Assembly: GCA_023627715.1 (NCBI GenBank)
Contig: JAMAHW010000042.1
Coordinates: 186,001 to 250,000 of the forward strand
Direction of reading: 5' to 3'
DNA: 64,000 nucleotides
DNA from: Periconia sp. R9002
Taxonomy: Eukaryota > Ascomycota > Dothideomycetes > Pleosporales > Periconiaceae
This document shows, in pieces, positions 9,511 to 21,491 of the stretch. The notes beneath the pieces are model-generated. The model had not been told where the DNA came from, did no database searches, and saw only the letters and a program-made list of their open reading frames with translations. Numbering within the stretch: the first letter of the stretch is position 1; each line of letters starts with the position of its first letter. The position numbers and the translations under genes were made by a program.

Positions 9511-12500
9511 AGGATATTCTTTTTCTCTTTTTGATGTCCTAGATGGCTAGGTATCGAACCCACACGAAGATGGAGTTGTTTCCCTTAATCTGAAGCTCAT
9601 GGTAAAGACCATCCTTTTTGGCGGATCGTTTGAGACTTGTTATGAACTACTACTCCAGGTCCCTCTCTGTACATGTCAAGACTGTACCATCATTACAATT
9701 TTTTTGCGGGTTGTCATCGCATCAACTACACTGATAGCAGGAGGCTACGCATCATATCCTTGCATACATGTACGTAATGGAGATCTTTGCAAGATAACCT
9801 CACCCCATCTTTTCTACCCTAAGCGTTACCATGTAGTTACATCAACAACAAGATAAACGTTACATTCGTTCACCAGAATAGTAATCCATAATTTTTTCAC
9901 TAACTAATAGGCGGGGCAACCAACTGTCCGCCTTACTTTTTCACCCATCGTATAACGGCCCCGCCGAGCGTGAACACGAAATACGATACGCCTCTAGCCT
10001 ACCTTGGTACTAAGAATCACCGGACGAATGTTTGACTACCTTTAAACAGGCGTATGATTTGAACTTCGCAAGCGAGTGTTTACGTATTAGGAGAAGAAAT
10101 CCTGATTATTTGGTTATTGCTAGCAAATCAACACTCTTGGAGATGTGAAATACAATTGAACCGTTTGCCAACCCATACATTCATCAAATGTTTTGAGATA
10201 GAATCGGCTCACCCTTTAGTATTGTATTTTAGTCATCAATATATGGATACTTAGTTATGTATATGCCTATGTATATCGCCTGTACAAAATTAGTCAAATA
10301 CAACCAGGATACCTACAGTGCGAGATTAGTGTCTTGATATACTACTACACTTGGTGTCTCAGTACCAAACCACTCTGTGCCTGAGGTATAAACTTGTTTT
10401 AGTCTACAGGTGTGAAGCCTGCATAGGGTACCTCTCACTGATTAAGCTCCACACTTCCCAAAGACATATAAATCTATCAATCATTTTTGCATCTTGAATT
10501 TATCCTTGTGGCGTGAAATCCATTGAAGTTTGTTCACTTATGCCATTCGGATTTGAGGATCCCATAGCGAACTCCCGAGACCAAAATAAAGCGTTGGAAA
10601 ACAAACTCGAAGAGAGCATGGATCAAACGGGCTGAAAAGTGTGGCTCAATTGCATGTGGAGAATCAATAGAACTGGGAAGAAAAAAGCAAAATCCGCCTC
10701 TTATCAGCCCACTGTTTATCCTAATGTTGAAGGTTAGCAAAACCTGCGAAGGTTTTTGTGATCGACTTAACTGCATTACACTTACATGCCCGGTCACAAA
10801 ACTCACTTCCATAACCACGCACCGTTTACTGTTTATCAATGATTAATTTACCATCTTCTTCATTACGTGGGCTTCAGCATTACATCCAAACGGTCCTCCA
10901 CAACCCCGGAAGACGGCGTATAAATCTAGGTGCTATGGCTTGTGGAAATCACTACTTGCATGCAAACAAACACCTACCATTCCAATCCACTTGAATCTAA
11001 AAACTCGCCGAAGATTGATATTTGAAAAAGAAGCTGATTCGCAAGACGCTGACAAGGTAATGAATATACACGAACATACACTGGACTTGATAAGCCCAAC
11101 TTCGAGGACGATATCACGAGAGGAATCGCAATATCGTGAAACCATTACGGAGCCTTTTGTATACAGTAGATCCAAACGCACGAGTTAGTGAATTGCCCTA
11201 CACAAAGGGTCAATACATCCACGCTCCCTGACAACCCAAATTGAAAGCGAAAACGAGCGTAACGTAGCCATGTACCAGTGACCTACCACACGATAGGAAA
11301 AGAGGGACCGACTCAGCAACCTCATCTGCAAATGCCCAGGTTCCGCGCTCCGGACTTTGCGCACAGTACAAACACAGGGGACTACCTGGCCTGGGTGATA
11401 GGTTCGGCCGTCGCATCAGGCATCGTCCTTCAGATAGGTACCTACAGAAGAAAAGATGTGGTAAGAAATCAAGCAATCGATGTGTCAATCGAATCCTGCA
11501 ACCAACCGGGACCCCGGGCCACGGGTTGCACAGCAGATATCAAGCAAGATGAAGGTAGTGAGCGCCGAGCCGCATAGGAAGTCTAACTGACACGTGGGAC
11601 GGGAGAGCGACAGGGGAAGAGGCAGCACAAGAGGCTGTTTGGGGTTGGGGTTCGGTCGGTTCGTTGGTTCGTGCGAAACAGAAAAGAGTGAGGAGGCTGA
11701 GGGAATGTGTGTGAGAGTGTGCGTGCGATCCTTCACAATTCTCCTTGCTCGCCGACGTACGAGGGAGGGATACTGTTGCTATATTTGTCCGCGGCCCTGT
11801 TTACCCGATACCATTGGAGCGGATAATTGCGGGTCAATCTCCTACGCATGCAAAGTACAAACATTTCCGCTACACGGGGAATGGGGAGGGATAGTGGGCG
11901 AATACTGTGAGGCTGTGCCAGGCAAGATTTCTGGATGGTATGCTGGGGGTGTCTCTGTGTGGTGTGAATAGGTAGGTACCTAGGTGTGTGTAAATCGTCT
12001 GTTAATGAATGGAAACAGTAACGTGCGAGTGTGGCGGTAGGGGAATCAGCCATAGCAGCTCGGAAGAAAGGGAACCGTTCCAATAAGAGCGAGGATATAC
12101 CAAGATGGGACGAATCCAGCCAAATGCTGAAGGAGACTCCAATCTTCGAATACAGGTACAAATAACGTGATCACACCGAGACTTGCAGGATACGTGGGTA
12201 CTACTACCTATTATGGATGTATTTTCGTGTTGCTATCCGGCCTTTAAGCAGGCCGGATAGGTACTTGATACAGTTATCTGGTATTCCGCCTGTGTCTTCT
12301 TCGAGGTCCGCGGTACGTTGCCTTTCTCCATCGCCTCTACCCCGACATAACATTTCGTACCGTATACCCTTCGAGGATCATCGATGCCGGCTGATTCTAC
12401 ACGGTCACCACTCGTCTACCCCTGCCATGATTTGAGGCTCTGAATGGTTGATGTAACTTCCAAGCAAGCCACCGGGGAACGACGATGGAGAGAACAATTG

Positions 12501-13929
12501 GTTCGAAAACACGTATGTTTGACACTGCACATAGTACTGCAGCTTCCCAATCAAGGTTATGCGCAGTGCGCTGCCTTGTTCGAGAACTTGGCCTACTAAA
12601 AGATGATGCGTTGCTCTCGTTATCTTGGGCTCCGTGGATAACAATACGATACAGCACTTAAAAGTTTACAAATTCACGATTGCGTGGTGCAATAGAATGT
12701 GGCAACGGTTCGAAGCTTGCTTGGAGTCTCGATCGTGTCGGTGGGCGGCGGTGGCTGGTGTAGGATCACAGCCAAAAGCAGCCGCGCGCAGAAGTTGTAT
12801 GTGCAGGCTCATGACGGGCACCTGAAAGCTGGCCATAGCATTGACTCGTATATCCAAGACACAGTTTGCTGGGCGACACATCGCGTTTCGTATTTCTGGT
12901 CTTGTTCCCTTTTAACAGTTGCAATGCAGAGCGGCATTCCGAGCAGATAGATGATGGAGTTACTCGCCTGCTTAAGTAGGATGTGATCGCCTTGGACGGC
13001 GTAGATGTTCAAGGTTCGATGGAGTGCAGCAGAGCGTGGCTGACCTGGGCTTGAGGGCGTGAATAGCGTTGTTGGCGAAGGTCTGGATGTGCCCTTTGGT
13101 GTGTGTTCCTGCCTGCGGGGGGCGCCTGGTGCGGCCGCAAGCGTCTTAGCGTGCTGAGCTTGTATGTGCCCCGGACGTCCCCGAACTTCTGGCTCGGGTA
13201 CGCGATTCTCCATGACCAACCACCGGCAGTCCGAATCCAGTATTCATGGCCTTTGGTGTTTCCTGGCCTGAGGGGTTCGAGTACTTGTAATACTGAAAAC
13301 CACGCCATAGTTAGCGCCATTCAATCAATTCAGCACACAGTTCCATGGCCCCTTTTTCAGCCCATCACGAAGCTCCCCAACACAGTGCTTTTGGCGGGCC
13401 ACCGTTTAGTTGCTGGTATTACCATGGACTGCCCAAACTTACCCGCCATAAGCATTGACACCTGGACACCTGCCTAATTTCGAAGATCGTCCGGCGTGGG
13501 GCATGCAGTGTCCAGATTCGCTCGCTAATGGGCAACCCCCATGAGCATTCCATCGACATGGCCATGGATCCCAGTAGATAAGCCACGGGGCTTCCTATAG
13601 AGTGATAGTATTGTAATGGTCAGCTCGTATTCATCAAGGGTTCGGCCGCCTCAACGGACACCGTATTTGAACCATAGCAGCCGCTCGTTCCTTGATGGCG
13701 TTCAGGCGTGGCCCTCATTTGCATTCTCCTTGATTCTTTCGACCCGGCTAGGTCTCAGCCTAGGCGGTCATCTCTTCGCCTTTAGAACCATTGCATTGCG
13801 AACGAAATTTGACGGCCGATAACAAGTAAGAAATACGACCCGGCGTTTACGCCATTCTACGAATGTATCGATAAGCTCCCAAGTGAACGTGTGCGATCGA
13901 AACGATAGCCTCCGGGCTATATATCAGCC
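9511..13929. other. Gene-poor region, 4.4 kb
   Basis: No convincing gene was found. Open frames of 80-140 codons occur on both strands (for example 10534-10839 minus, 10940-11188 plus, 11594-11971 plus, 12809-13219 minus, 13103-13477 plus), but none has recognisable motifs or a clear codon pattern, and several overlap antisense. The first 1.7 kb is AT-richer than the rest. No long terminal repeats, terminal inverted repeats or transposase motifs were seen. Copies of a TAGGTAC/TACCTA motif lie near 11970. Confidence 0.5.
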
Positions 13930-14490
13930 ATGGTGGACGGAAATCAGAGCCCGCCCAACCCGGGCAGCGGCACCATGCCTCCCTCAGACTCAACCCCGAC
14001 ACCGACACCGCAATCAAAGATGTCGCAGCCATCCGTCGTCCAGGCCGGGCAGATGATGCTCATTTTCGCCCTCCTCCTGATTTTCCTGGTATGCAGCGCC
14101 CTCGCCGTGCATTTCCATTTGCGACGCCAGAAACGAAAGCGCAGGAAAAGGGCAAAGGCGCAGAAAAAGAAGGAAGTGGAAGATGTAGCAGACATGCAAG
14201 AGGCGGAACTACAGTCCAAGGAAAGAAAAATCGTCGAACTGTATGGAACACCCGTTTGCGAGATTGGGGAATCGGAGCCTCGCCACGAAATGGAAGACGT
14301 TGAAGTACCCGAACGGAGATATACCATGGCCGAAATCGAAATCGATCTTGAGAATCCCGCAGACACGCCGGTAGTTACTCGAACCGAACGAGAACTCGAA
14401 GAGGGCACCTACTTTGGTGAAATGACAACGCGCGAAGAACGGCAGCCCGAAGCCAGGGTATACGCCGCTTACTGGGCTCGGACATTCTGA
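13930..14490 (+). CDS. Predicted single-pass membrane protein, unknown function
   Basis: A single-exon gene of 186 aa that I do not recognise. The layout is coherent: a Pro/Ser/Thr-rich N terminus (1-38) without a signal peptide, one strongly hydrophobic segment at about 41-62 (MMLIFALLLIFLVCSALAV), then a stop-transfer block very rich in Arg and Lys (about 65-85), and an acidic C-terminal region with a PERRYTMAEIEIDLENP stretch. This is the pattern of a small signal-anchor protein with the basic side in the cytosol. It is flanked by gene-poor DNA. It could be a lineage-specific gene; a chance frame is less likely given the ordered layout. Confidence 0.6.
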   Translation: MVDGNQSPPNPGSGTMPPSDSTPTPTPQSKMSQPSVVQAGQMMLIFALLLIFLVCSALAVHFHLRRQKRKRRKRAKAQKKKEVEDVADMQEAELQSKERKIVELYGTPVCEIGESEPRHEMEDVEVPERRYTMAEIEIDLENPADTPVVTRTERELEEGTYFGEMTTREERQPEARVYAAYWARTF

Positions 14491-15779
14491 GCGTTCATCA
14501 ACAAAGCACGCCAAGTTAAGAAAATCCGGCATGAGGATCCGAAGTCGGACCTGGGTGGAAAAGTACAGACTGTATATTGTTTCAACACTCTGCATGGGAG
14601 ACGATATGCTTTTGTATGCACTGGTACGAACAACCAGACCGAGTTGACCAAGTCGAGTCACTACATCCACAGTACGATAACGGATCACGGGAATGTCGCC
14701 ATGAACCCTCCCGGAAACCCAGGGGAGTCATTGTTTCTCGCTACTATCGACACACAATTCGCAGCATCATACTGGGTGGCATTGGAGTCGGAAGCCAGGG
14801 GACGATTATTACACTCCCCATATCAGTGGATACCGAACCAAAGTGGTTCGAAGCTGCTTACGTCGAAAGTCGTATGCATGAGAACACAGGTACCAAAAGT
14901 GAGAGAGAGAGCCTCTTGCCGTAGAGCTCCAAATCACATGGCCTGGACCCCAACGGAGGTGAACCTTGGATGAATGGAAGGATGGATCAGTGGATGGATC
15001 ATAATGATAATGAGTAAAAAAAAGCCTCGAACTCATCATTCGAACTGTACCGTATTAGCAAATCAACGCGCCAGCACTGGCAATTTCTCCTTCCAACTGA
15101 TGATCCCATCAGCCTGACTTTCATGTGACGCTTCGGGCCGATTGGCTGTTTTGTCGTCTGACTAGGTGCAGCACAGCGCGGATGGCCCATGGATCGAATT
15201 TAGTGTAATAACGTTAACACGACAACGCACAGCGTGCGGGTGGGCATTTCGAAAGTTTATGGGAAGCGTCCAAAACCTGATTGATGTGTTGAAGCCTGCC
15301 GATCGAATGGCTCCACCGTGGCTGCCACGAAACCAGGACCGGTATGGATCTAGGCATTGTGAGCCAAAGCGTCGTTTGTCGAAACAGAGTGATTCAAGCC
15401 CGGGGCCGTCTGCCGTGTCCAAATCGGGACTTTGTTACTGGTGAATTCGATTTCTTGGGATGTTTCCTCGGTGCGTTGCGGTGCGGTGCGGTGCGGTGCG
15501 GTGCGATGCGTGTCGGAGGTCGGAAACGAGGCTGTGTTGTAGAGGGCGAATCATGTTGGCAAAGCTAAGGCGTGCTAGCGGCAACGACGTACCCGCTGGG
15601 GACCGACTAATCCCAATCTATCAATGCTGGAGACCAACCTACCGGCAGACTTACGTATACCCAGGTCAGCGTTGCGCTTTTCTTCTTCTTCTTCTTGTTT
15701 CACTCTTCCCTCAACCTCTGTTTGCTTGCTTGATGCCATCGACTGACCTTCTCAACGCGGCTGCTCATGCTATGTCGTC
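14491..15779. other. Gene-poor intergenic region
   Basis: About 1.3 kb without a supported gene. It contains a GGAT-rich patch (about 14965-15000) and a GGTGC pentamer array (15470-15510). A pyrimidine-rich stretch with CTT repeats (about 15679-15720) lies just upstream of the secreted-protein gene and may be part of its promoter or leader. Confidence 0.5.
15470..15510. repeat. (GGTGC)n pentanucleotide microsatellite
   Basis: About eight head-to-tail copies of a GGTGC unit, with GTTGC and GATGC variants at the edges. The array lies in non-coding DNA about 270 bp upstream of the small secreted protein gene. Confidence 0.85.
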
Positions 15780-16214
15780 ATGTTCTCGCTCCTTCTGAGT
15801 CTCGCCCTGCTCCTCGGCCTCACTTCAGCAGACCCCATAGTGACTCCCGATAAAATCAGGGTTTTCTTGTTCGGCGCGCCCGCCTTCTACTCCGAGGTTG
15901 GTGTCGATGTGCGGAATAATACGTGCTTGAGCCTGGATAACAATCTGTTGGTTTTCTCCCGCGCTCTTTCTCCGCAATCCACTAATTTATATCTTAGCAT
16001 CGATGGCCGCGTCAAGTCGGTTCTGGTTGGCGGGCACGATGTCTGGCTAGTGCAAGCTCGGAACGACAAGTGGTATTGTGTGCTTTGGGAGTACGCTACT
16101 CCCCTCCTCTGTGAGCTCAACTTCACGGTTAAGCTGACCAAACTGCCAGTAATTACGAGTGTAAAGGATCGAACGATCAAAGATTATTCATACCTGGTGG
16201 GGAAAACAACCTAG
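15780..16214 (+). CDS. Small secreted protein, unknown function (effector candidate)
   Basis: A single-exon gene of 144 aa, not recognised. Residues 1-17 form a clean signal peptide (MFSLLLSLALLLGLTSA, cleavage before Asp-Pro). The mature part has about 127 residues with three cysteines, in contexts NNTCLS, WYCVLW and LLCELN, and two N-glycosylation sequons (NNT and NFT). The even spacing of beta-like hydrophobic and polar segments suggests a compact all-beta fold, which is inference. Its size, secretion signal, lack of known domain and position in gene-poor, repeat-flanked DNA are typical of fungal effector candidates, but no sequence feature proves that role. A cell-wall or lectin-like protein is an alternative. 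Confidence 0.6.
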   Translation: MFSLLLSLALLLGLTSADPIVTPDKIRVFLFGAPAFYSEVGVDVRNNTCLSLDNNLLVFSRALSPQSTNLYLSIDGRVKSVLVGGHDVWLVQARNDKWYCVLWEYATPLLCELNFTVKLTKLPVITSVKDRTIKDYSYLVGKTT

Positions 16215-18132
16215 GGAGCGCCGGGTGGGGATCGCGAGTTCATGGGGTTCAATGCTTCAACCCAGGAGGAACTGACTTTGGAGATGATTGAGGCACCATG
16301 CGACCGAAATGCAAGCAAACCGGGCAGCCATGGTTCGAATCAAACTAATACGACGATAAATTCGATGAAGCGAAGTGCTAGACCAACGTTCCGATCTGGC
16401 AGTCGTGTAGATTTCCCAGCTGGATGAATACGATTCAAGCCATGTCGCGTTAAAGAAGCGGGTAATTGGCGACAAGCAAGAGACGGCACGAATTGGACGA
16501 CGGAGGCAGCTAGCAGAATGCAACAGAGAATGACGAGCGGGGTGTCCTACATCGAGAAGGAGAGTCTCCGTTCACTGCAAGGCTTTGTTCGGCTCTCGTT
16601 CTCTCGACGCACGTATACTCAGAGTTGCGAAACCTCGATGGGATCTTGGATACGCCTGGCATATCACCCCAACTGGTCAAACAGCCAACCCAGTCGATCG
16701 GCCGAAAACATGTCTTCACATGGCCAGAACCACACCAAAAAGGTAGAAGTAAAGACTTCGAAACCCAAGGCAGCCGAGCAGAAACCTAATGATGGTTCTA
16801 TCCTTCCTTCCTTCCGAGACGGCAAAACACATACATAGTTTAATCTACGAAACCACGAACACCATCTATCTCACAAAAACATAGTAATAAAAACTACATT
16901 TAATTACCTACTTAACCATGCTTCTAACAATCACTACCGTTCCCATATAGCCTCGTCTAGCCCCGTATCCTACCAAAAGAAATCCACACACATCCTAAAG
17001 ACGTACCTCCCACCACTAAAAACAACATTCACCTTCCCCTTCCTCTTCCCGCTCCCGAAAACCCACAACAGAACACAGCACACCAGTGCATAGCAACTCT
17101 CAGCTTACAACACAGCAATCACCAACCTCCCTTTCCTACCTCTCCCTCCACACACTCTCAAAAAACAGCCTCGCCTCTTAACGTACCTTCAGAAGTATAT
17201 ACTACATAACAAAAATTTAATCCATATGAACCAGTCACTCCTACTCAGGATACACCAAACGCCCATCATCCACATACCTAGGTACCTACCTATCTATATA
17301 TAGGTACTCAGGTAGGTATTTATCCAAACACCCATACCGTACCGCCGCCACAATACCCAAAAAACTTCCCAACAACAATGCCACGCGCGACATAATATCG
17401 CAATTAGCCTAGTTGTAACGCACGCACGCACGCACGCACGTGCAGGGGTGTTTAGGTTATAGGTAGAAATAGGTAGGTAGGTATACAAACGTGCTGCTAT
17501 ATAAGTTTAAGTATGTAGACTGATTATGGATTGTTCAATAGGTGTATTGCATGGTAGTATGTATGTCTGTGATATGTATGCCGGGATACATGTATATATA
17601 CGTGCGGTCGGCTATTTAAAGTTATGTAGTTACGATGCGTTACGTGGGTTCCTGGGTTTGAGGTTGTTTGAATGGATTAGTTTCGTTGGTGACGAGGTGT
17701 GTACATATCTCACGGTCGCGTATACGAAGCAGGACATATACATGATGTATGTATGTATGTATCTGCGGCCGGACAACACATGTATACAATGTGCAGTTTT
17801 ACCTCATTGAAACAAACAGTGTTCTACTATTCAAAGCGGGACATGTTGTGCAATTGAACAAAGATGAATATCAGACCTTCTCCGTGTGTACGAGGTGAGC
17901 ACGAATGAGTATGAAGTACATTCACGCACACCTAAATGTATATGAAATACGTCTAGTCCTCCGTATGCAAATGCCGGGGATGCAGAGCACGTAAAAGACG
18001 GAACGAAAGTATACCGTCATATTCCTCGTAAGAGTGAGTTGCCCATGATATGCAAGCCATACAAGCGAGTCAAACAACAATACATCCCTCCCCTACAAAA
18101 TCCTGGGAACAGTCATTGCACATATATCCAGC
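16215..18132. other. Gene-poor region with microsatellites
   Basis: About 1.9 kb without a supported gene. The stretch 16850-17200 is A/C-rich with few G bases on the plus strand. Simple repeats: CGCA at 17419-17440, TGTA/GTAT at 17749-17764, and several TAGGTAC/TACCTA blocks at 17275-17330 and 17465-17490. Open frames here are short and interrupted. Confidence 0.55.
17419..17440. repeat. (CGCA)n microsatellite
   Basis: About five and a half uninterrupted copies of CGCA. A near-identical tract occurs at 40710-40728. Confidence 0.85.
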
Positions 18133-19191
18133 TCAAACCAAGCCATAGAGAGGCATCGGCATGGGCCTGCAGATGGCGAGCTGCCGCCCGGTTTGCATGC
18201 GCTGTTGATCCTTCAACCCAATGTACGCTTCGCGCCTTGCAGGATCGCCCACGGTGATTGACCACGTCTTGAGCCCGTAATAGACGCCGATGTGATGCAC
18301 AAGCCAGCGACCAAAGCTGCCACCCAAGTCCTCGGCGGGGGTTTCAAAGAGCATCAACTCGCGCCTCGCCTGGCTGTTCTTGACGTCCACGAGCGAGGCC
18401 GTAGAAGCAGCGAGGGGAGACGAGGGAGGTGACTTTTCATCGCTCATGGTGCCACCCCTTCCCACGAAGACAATTTCCTCGTCCTCGCTATCGACATCTG
18501 AAGGCAAGCCTTCTTTATCGGCGACATGTTCCTGCTTCTCGCACTCTTCGACGAACTTGCGCACCTCGCTTTCAAGGTCCATGAGGAGACCCTTGGCGGC
18601 GCGGGAGCGCTTGAGCTTTTCGCGCAGCTCCTTGGGAACGATGCCGGGGGTCGTGGGCTTCTTGGCTACGGTCTTGGAGGCAGTCTTGGCTTTATCGGCG
18701 GCCTTCTTGCGCTCAGCAGACTGGCGCTTTAGACCAGCATCCCAGAGTGGAGCAAGGTAGTAAGGCACAGTGTGGACGGGGTGCGTCGGACGAACTTCCC
18801 AGTCATGCGGCTGGGGAGGTTCAGCATGCGGGTTGTTCAGAAGGCGGTCATTCTCCCATCGAGTCCTTCTACGTGATCCTTCCTTTCCTTTGAGCAAGGC
18901 TTCGCGGCGTTTCAAGCTGTCCCTACGGAGGAGCGGTGCCTGCCTCTTGTAATAACCACCCTGTTTAGCGGCAGCCGAAGCATCGGCGGGGCGTTCCGAA
19001 AATTTCACAGTGGTGGCGTCGTCAAGGGGGATTTGGAGCTCAGCGGTCGTGGTCGTTACGGCGGGAGCGTCAGCAGCATCGGGTGCAGATATGGTGACAG
19101 TGGTCAAGGCGGCTGTTGCCTGCTCGGTCCATGTTTCTATATCGATAGGCTGAGCTTCTGCAACGGAGCGTTCGGTAGACTGAATTGCCAT
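18133..19191 (-). CDS. R3H-associated / R3H domain protein
   Basis: Predicted nucleic-acid-binding protein, 352 aa, single exon. The start at 19191 (MAIQSTERS) is preferred for its good context (GACCATGG); an in-frame Met 12 codons upstream is possible. Seen: an N-terminal segment RWENDRLLNNPHAEP followed by HPVHTVPYYLAPLWD, the pattern of the fungal R3H-associated N-terminal domain; a Lys/Ala-rich linker (about 170-200); LMDLESEVRKFVEE; an acidic patch SDVDSEDEEIVF; and near the C terminus RWLVHHIGVYYGLKTWSITVG, the R3H-like core with its Arg and His. The family is conserved in Pezizomycotina but its role is not established. The C terminus is short after the R3H core. Confidence 0.82.
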   Translation of the reverse strand: MAIQSTERSVAEAQPIDIETWTEQATAALTTVTISAPDAADAPAVTTTTAELQIPLDDATTVKFSERPADASAAAKQGGYYKRQAPLLRRDSLKRREALLKGKEGSRRRTRWENDRLLNNPHAEPPQPHDWEVRPTHPVHTVPYYLAPLWDAGLKRQSAERKKAADKAKTASKTVAKKPTTPGIVPKELREKLKRSRAAKGLLMDLESEVRKFVEECEKQEHVADKEGLPSDVDSEDEEIVFVGRGGTMSDEKSPPSSPLAASTASLVDVKNSQARRELMLFETPAEDLGGSFGRWLVHHIGVYYGLKTWSITVGDPARREAYIGLKDQQRMQTGRQLAICRPMPMPLYGLV

Positions 19192-19723
19192 GGTCGAGAA
19201 GGGAGTAGGTGGCAATGCGACTGGCACTGCTAGCGTAGATAAGCGGAGGGAAGAAGCAAAAGAATGTTACGATGAAGAGGCTCCGACGAGGGCACGTGGC
19301 CGAGAAGTACAAATGGGAACAATGATAGGAAATCCAGTACTGAGAGATTAGGTAGTACTGGACACTGGAGTCTATGGTGGAACGTTGAGGAGTGAGGAGG
19401 GCGGGTTAGATAAAGCTCCCCCGGAGATAGCCAGGCAGTAGTCGCAGTCATCCATCTGCACCATATCGGCGGAGCTAGCGCGTCGTCCAATGGCATGCAA
19501 ACGTGGGGTGCTCTAGATGTGAGACAGGGGCAGTCACACTCGCTCCACTTCGGTGACTGTCTTAGGCCAAATTACTCACCATGTCGCGGCATGACGATAT
19601 CAATCTTGTCAATCAACACGTGTACAGCTACGATGCCGTTTCATTCTCATATGGATATATGTACCTAATGTCTACATAGCTAAGACTACAGGGTCGTGTA
19701 ATGTGTCCAGCACACACAACCAT
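19192..19723. promoter_or_regulatory. Upstream region of the R3H gene
   Basis: About 530 bp between the R3H start and the aminopeptidase stop, both genes on the minus strand. It should hold the R3H promoter and the aminopeptidase-side flank. No specific motif was seen. Confidence 0.4.
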
Positions 19724-20934
19724 CTACTCAAACTTTGCGAACGCCAGCTCGTAGGCCAAACCCAACGTCAATCTTGCGTGCTGCAACATGTGGTCAAAGC
19801 TCAGATACTCAATCTTGTCCTCCGTCGTGTGGATCTTGTTATCCGAGTACTTGAAGTCTGACTCAATAACAAACGCAGAGGGGTACCCTGCTTTCGACGC
19901 ACTGGCATGATCAGAGCATGCATATCCGCACCGAGTCTCGATAAATGGGATGGTACAATAAGTCGTGATGACTTCTTTTATGAAGGTCGTAAGCCCTTGG
20001 TCCACATAATCGGTGATGACTCCCACAGATTCCGGCTCGCCCGCGTCAATCGTCTTCTGCACGTAGCCAGTCATATCCTGCTGGAGCATGGCTTTGACGT
20101 CCCTGCCGTCCTTCTCGTATTTCTGGAAGATGGCTTGCGAACCGAGCAGGCCGCCCTCTTCAGCACTATACCAATGAAACTCGACCGTGTTGTCCGCTTT
20201 TCCCTTAACAACGTCTTCAGACTTGAGGAGCACACGAAGAGCCTCAAGAATAGTGACAGTGCCACTGCCGTCGTCATCGGCTCCAGGTGCCGCAAGCAAC
20301 GAGGGAAGAAACAGGTTTATGGAATCCTGATGCGCTCCAATCACAACCGTCTTGTTGCTTTGCCCCGGGATGGTGGCGATGATGGAAGACTGACCCCAAG
20401 TATGGGAGAATGCCTTGACCGATGCTCCGTAGTCGAAAGCGCCTGCCTTGGCTAATGTATCGTTGACCTGGCCTAATAGCCATGCAGACGATTGCGCCCC
20501 ATAATCGGACTTGTAGTATCGCGTGTAGAAAGAGGTGAACTTCTCCAAGTGTTTGCGCATGTTGTTCTTCTCGAGCTGCTCGAGCAGTGGAGCAACCGTT
20601 TCGTTGTGGGCCGTTTTGGCTGGGAACTTCACGCTCTGAATACCGATCTTGCGGTTCAACGAGCCCAGCTCGGGCGTATCGGTGATGTCAAAGAAGTTGA
20701 TTCCCTCCTGTACACTATGTCAGTCTGGCTACCAAATGACGATGAAGACTCCAAGGGAAGATAGAGTCATACCCTTCGCAGTGCCCATTTATCGTCTTCG
20801 GTGATCCATCTCGTCTCTCCTGGAGCCAGTTCGATCAGGTATTGGTCTTGCTCCGCAAGCGGCACTTGTTCAGGCACCTGAACAGCTGACGCAACGGCTG
20901 CAGCATACAGAGGGAGCAAAAGCGTTGACTTCAT
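19724..20934 (-). CDS. lap1: Secreted leucine aminopeptidase, peptidase family M28E
   Basis: Extracellular zinc aminopeptidase releasing N-terminal residues from peptides. Two exons, 20773-20934 and 19724-20707, with a 65-bp intron, give 381 aa, the normal Lap1 length. Residues 1-17 are a signal peptide; a propeptide of about 70 residues follows. Zinc ligands of a co-catalytic M28 site are all visible: H180 and D182 in GAHQDS, D199 in GADDDGSG, E237-E238 in SAEEGG (catalytic base and ligand), D265 in LQQDMTG and H347 in KIHTTEDK. Cysteines at 305, 314 and 318 could form the conserved disulfide. Several N-glycosylation sequons are present. No key residue is missing. Confidence 0.95.
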
Positions 20935-21491
20935 GACGGGAATGATAAACTGTATGCAAAACTATGAGAGGTTTGTGGTTTGTGTATGAAGGATGAAGCT
21001 TAGAGCTCTAGGTAAGCTGTAGCTCGAGCTTTGGGTGGTTGGCGGAGTGGCGGGGCCTGCGATAAGACGGAACAGGGAAGGTGCGATCTTTGGCAGGGCA
21101 ACCACCACAACCACTCCGCTTTACTGTATACATATAACATTCACAGCACTTAATGAAAGTCTTCTACACAACTTTTCGTTGATGTTGCTGTTATATTTAA
21201 AATGGCAACATCAGTGGCAGAAGAATATACTAAGCATCTAGGAATTAAATGTATACATTCTAGGCACAAGTCGATTCGAATATATATACGAGAGTTTTAC
21301 TAAACAGATAATAGTCAACTTCGAAGCAAGTAATGTGATTTAAATGAAGCATTTCTATCACTATCTCTTAGCTTTCTATAGCGAAAACAAAAGTCCGATA
21401 CGGACGTACAATAAGACTCCCGAGAGGACCATCTAAACAGAACTAATTCTCAGTCAAGGAGGGTATTAAACGAATGAAACCCCCAAATACT
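20935..21491. promoter_or_regulatory. Upstream region of lap1
   Basis: About 560 bp between the lap1 start and the 3' end of the decayed peptide-repeat array. It is AT-rich around 21130-21360. No defined element was recognised. Confidence 0.4.

Noticed and set aside
9540..9600. tRNA-like B box on the minus strand (GGGTTCGATACC) next to the tRNA-Glu gene
   Set aside because: The T-stem does not pair and no A box or acceptor stem could be built; probably chance or an old remnant.
12809..13219. 136-codon minus-strand frame overlapping a 124-codon plus-strand frame
   Set aside because: Neither has recognisable features; mutual overlap suggests chance in GC-rich non-coding DNA.
9511..13929. Possible transposon or RIP-mutated element
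   Set aside because: No terminal repeats, target-site duplications, transposase or reverse-transcriptase motifs were visible; base composition is only mildly AT-rich.
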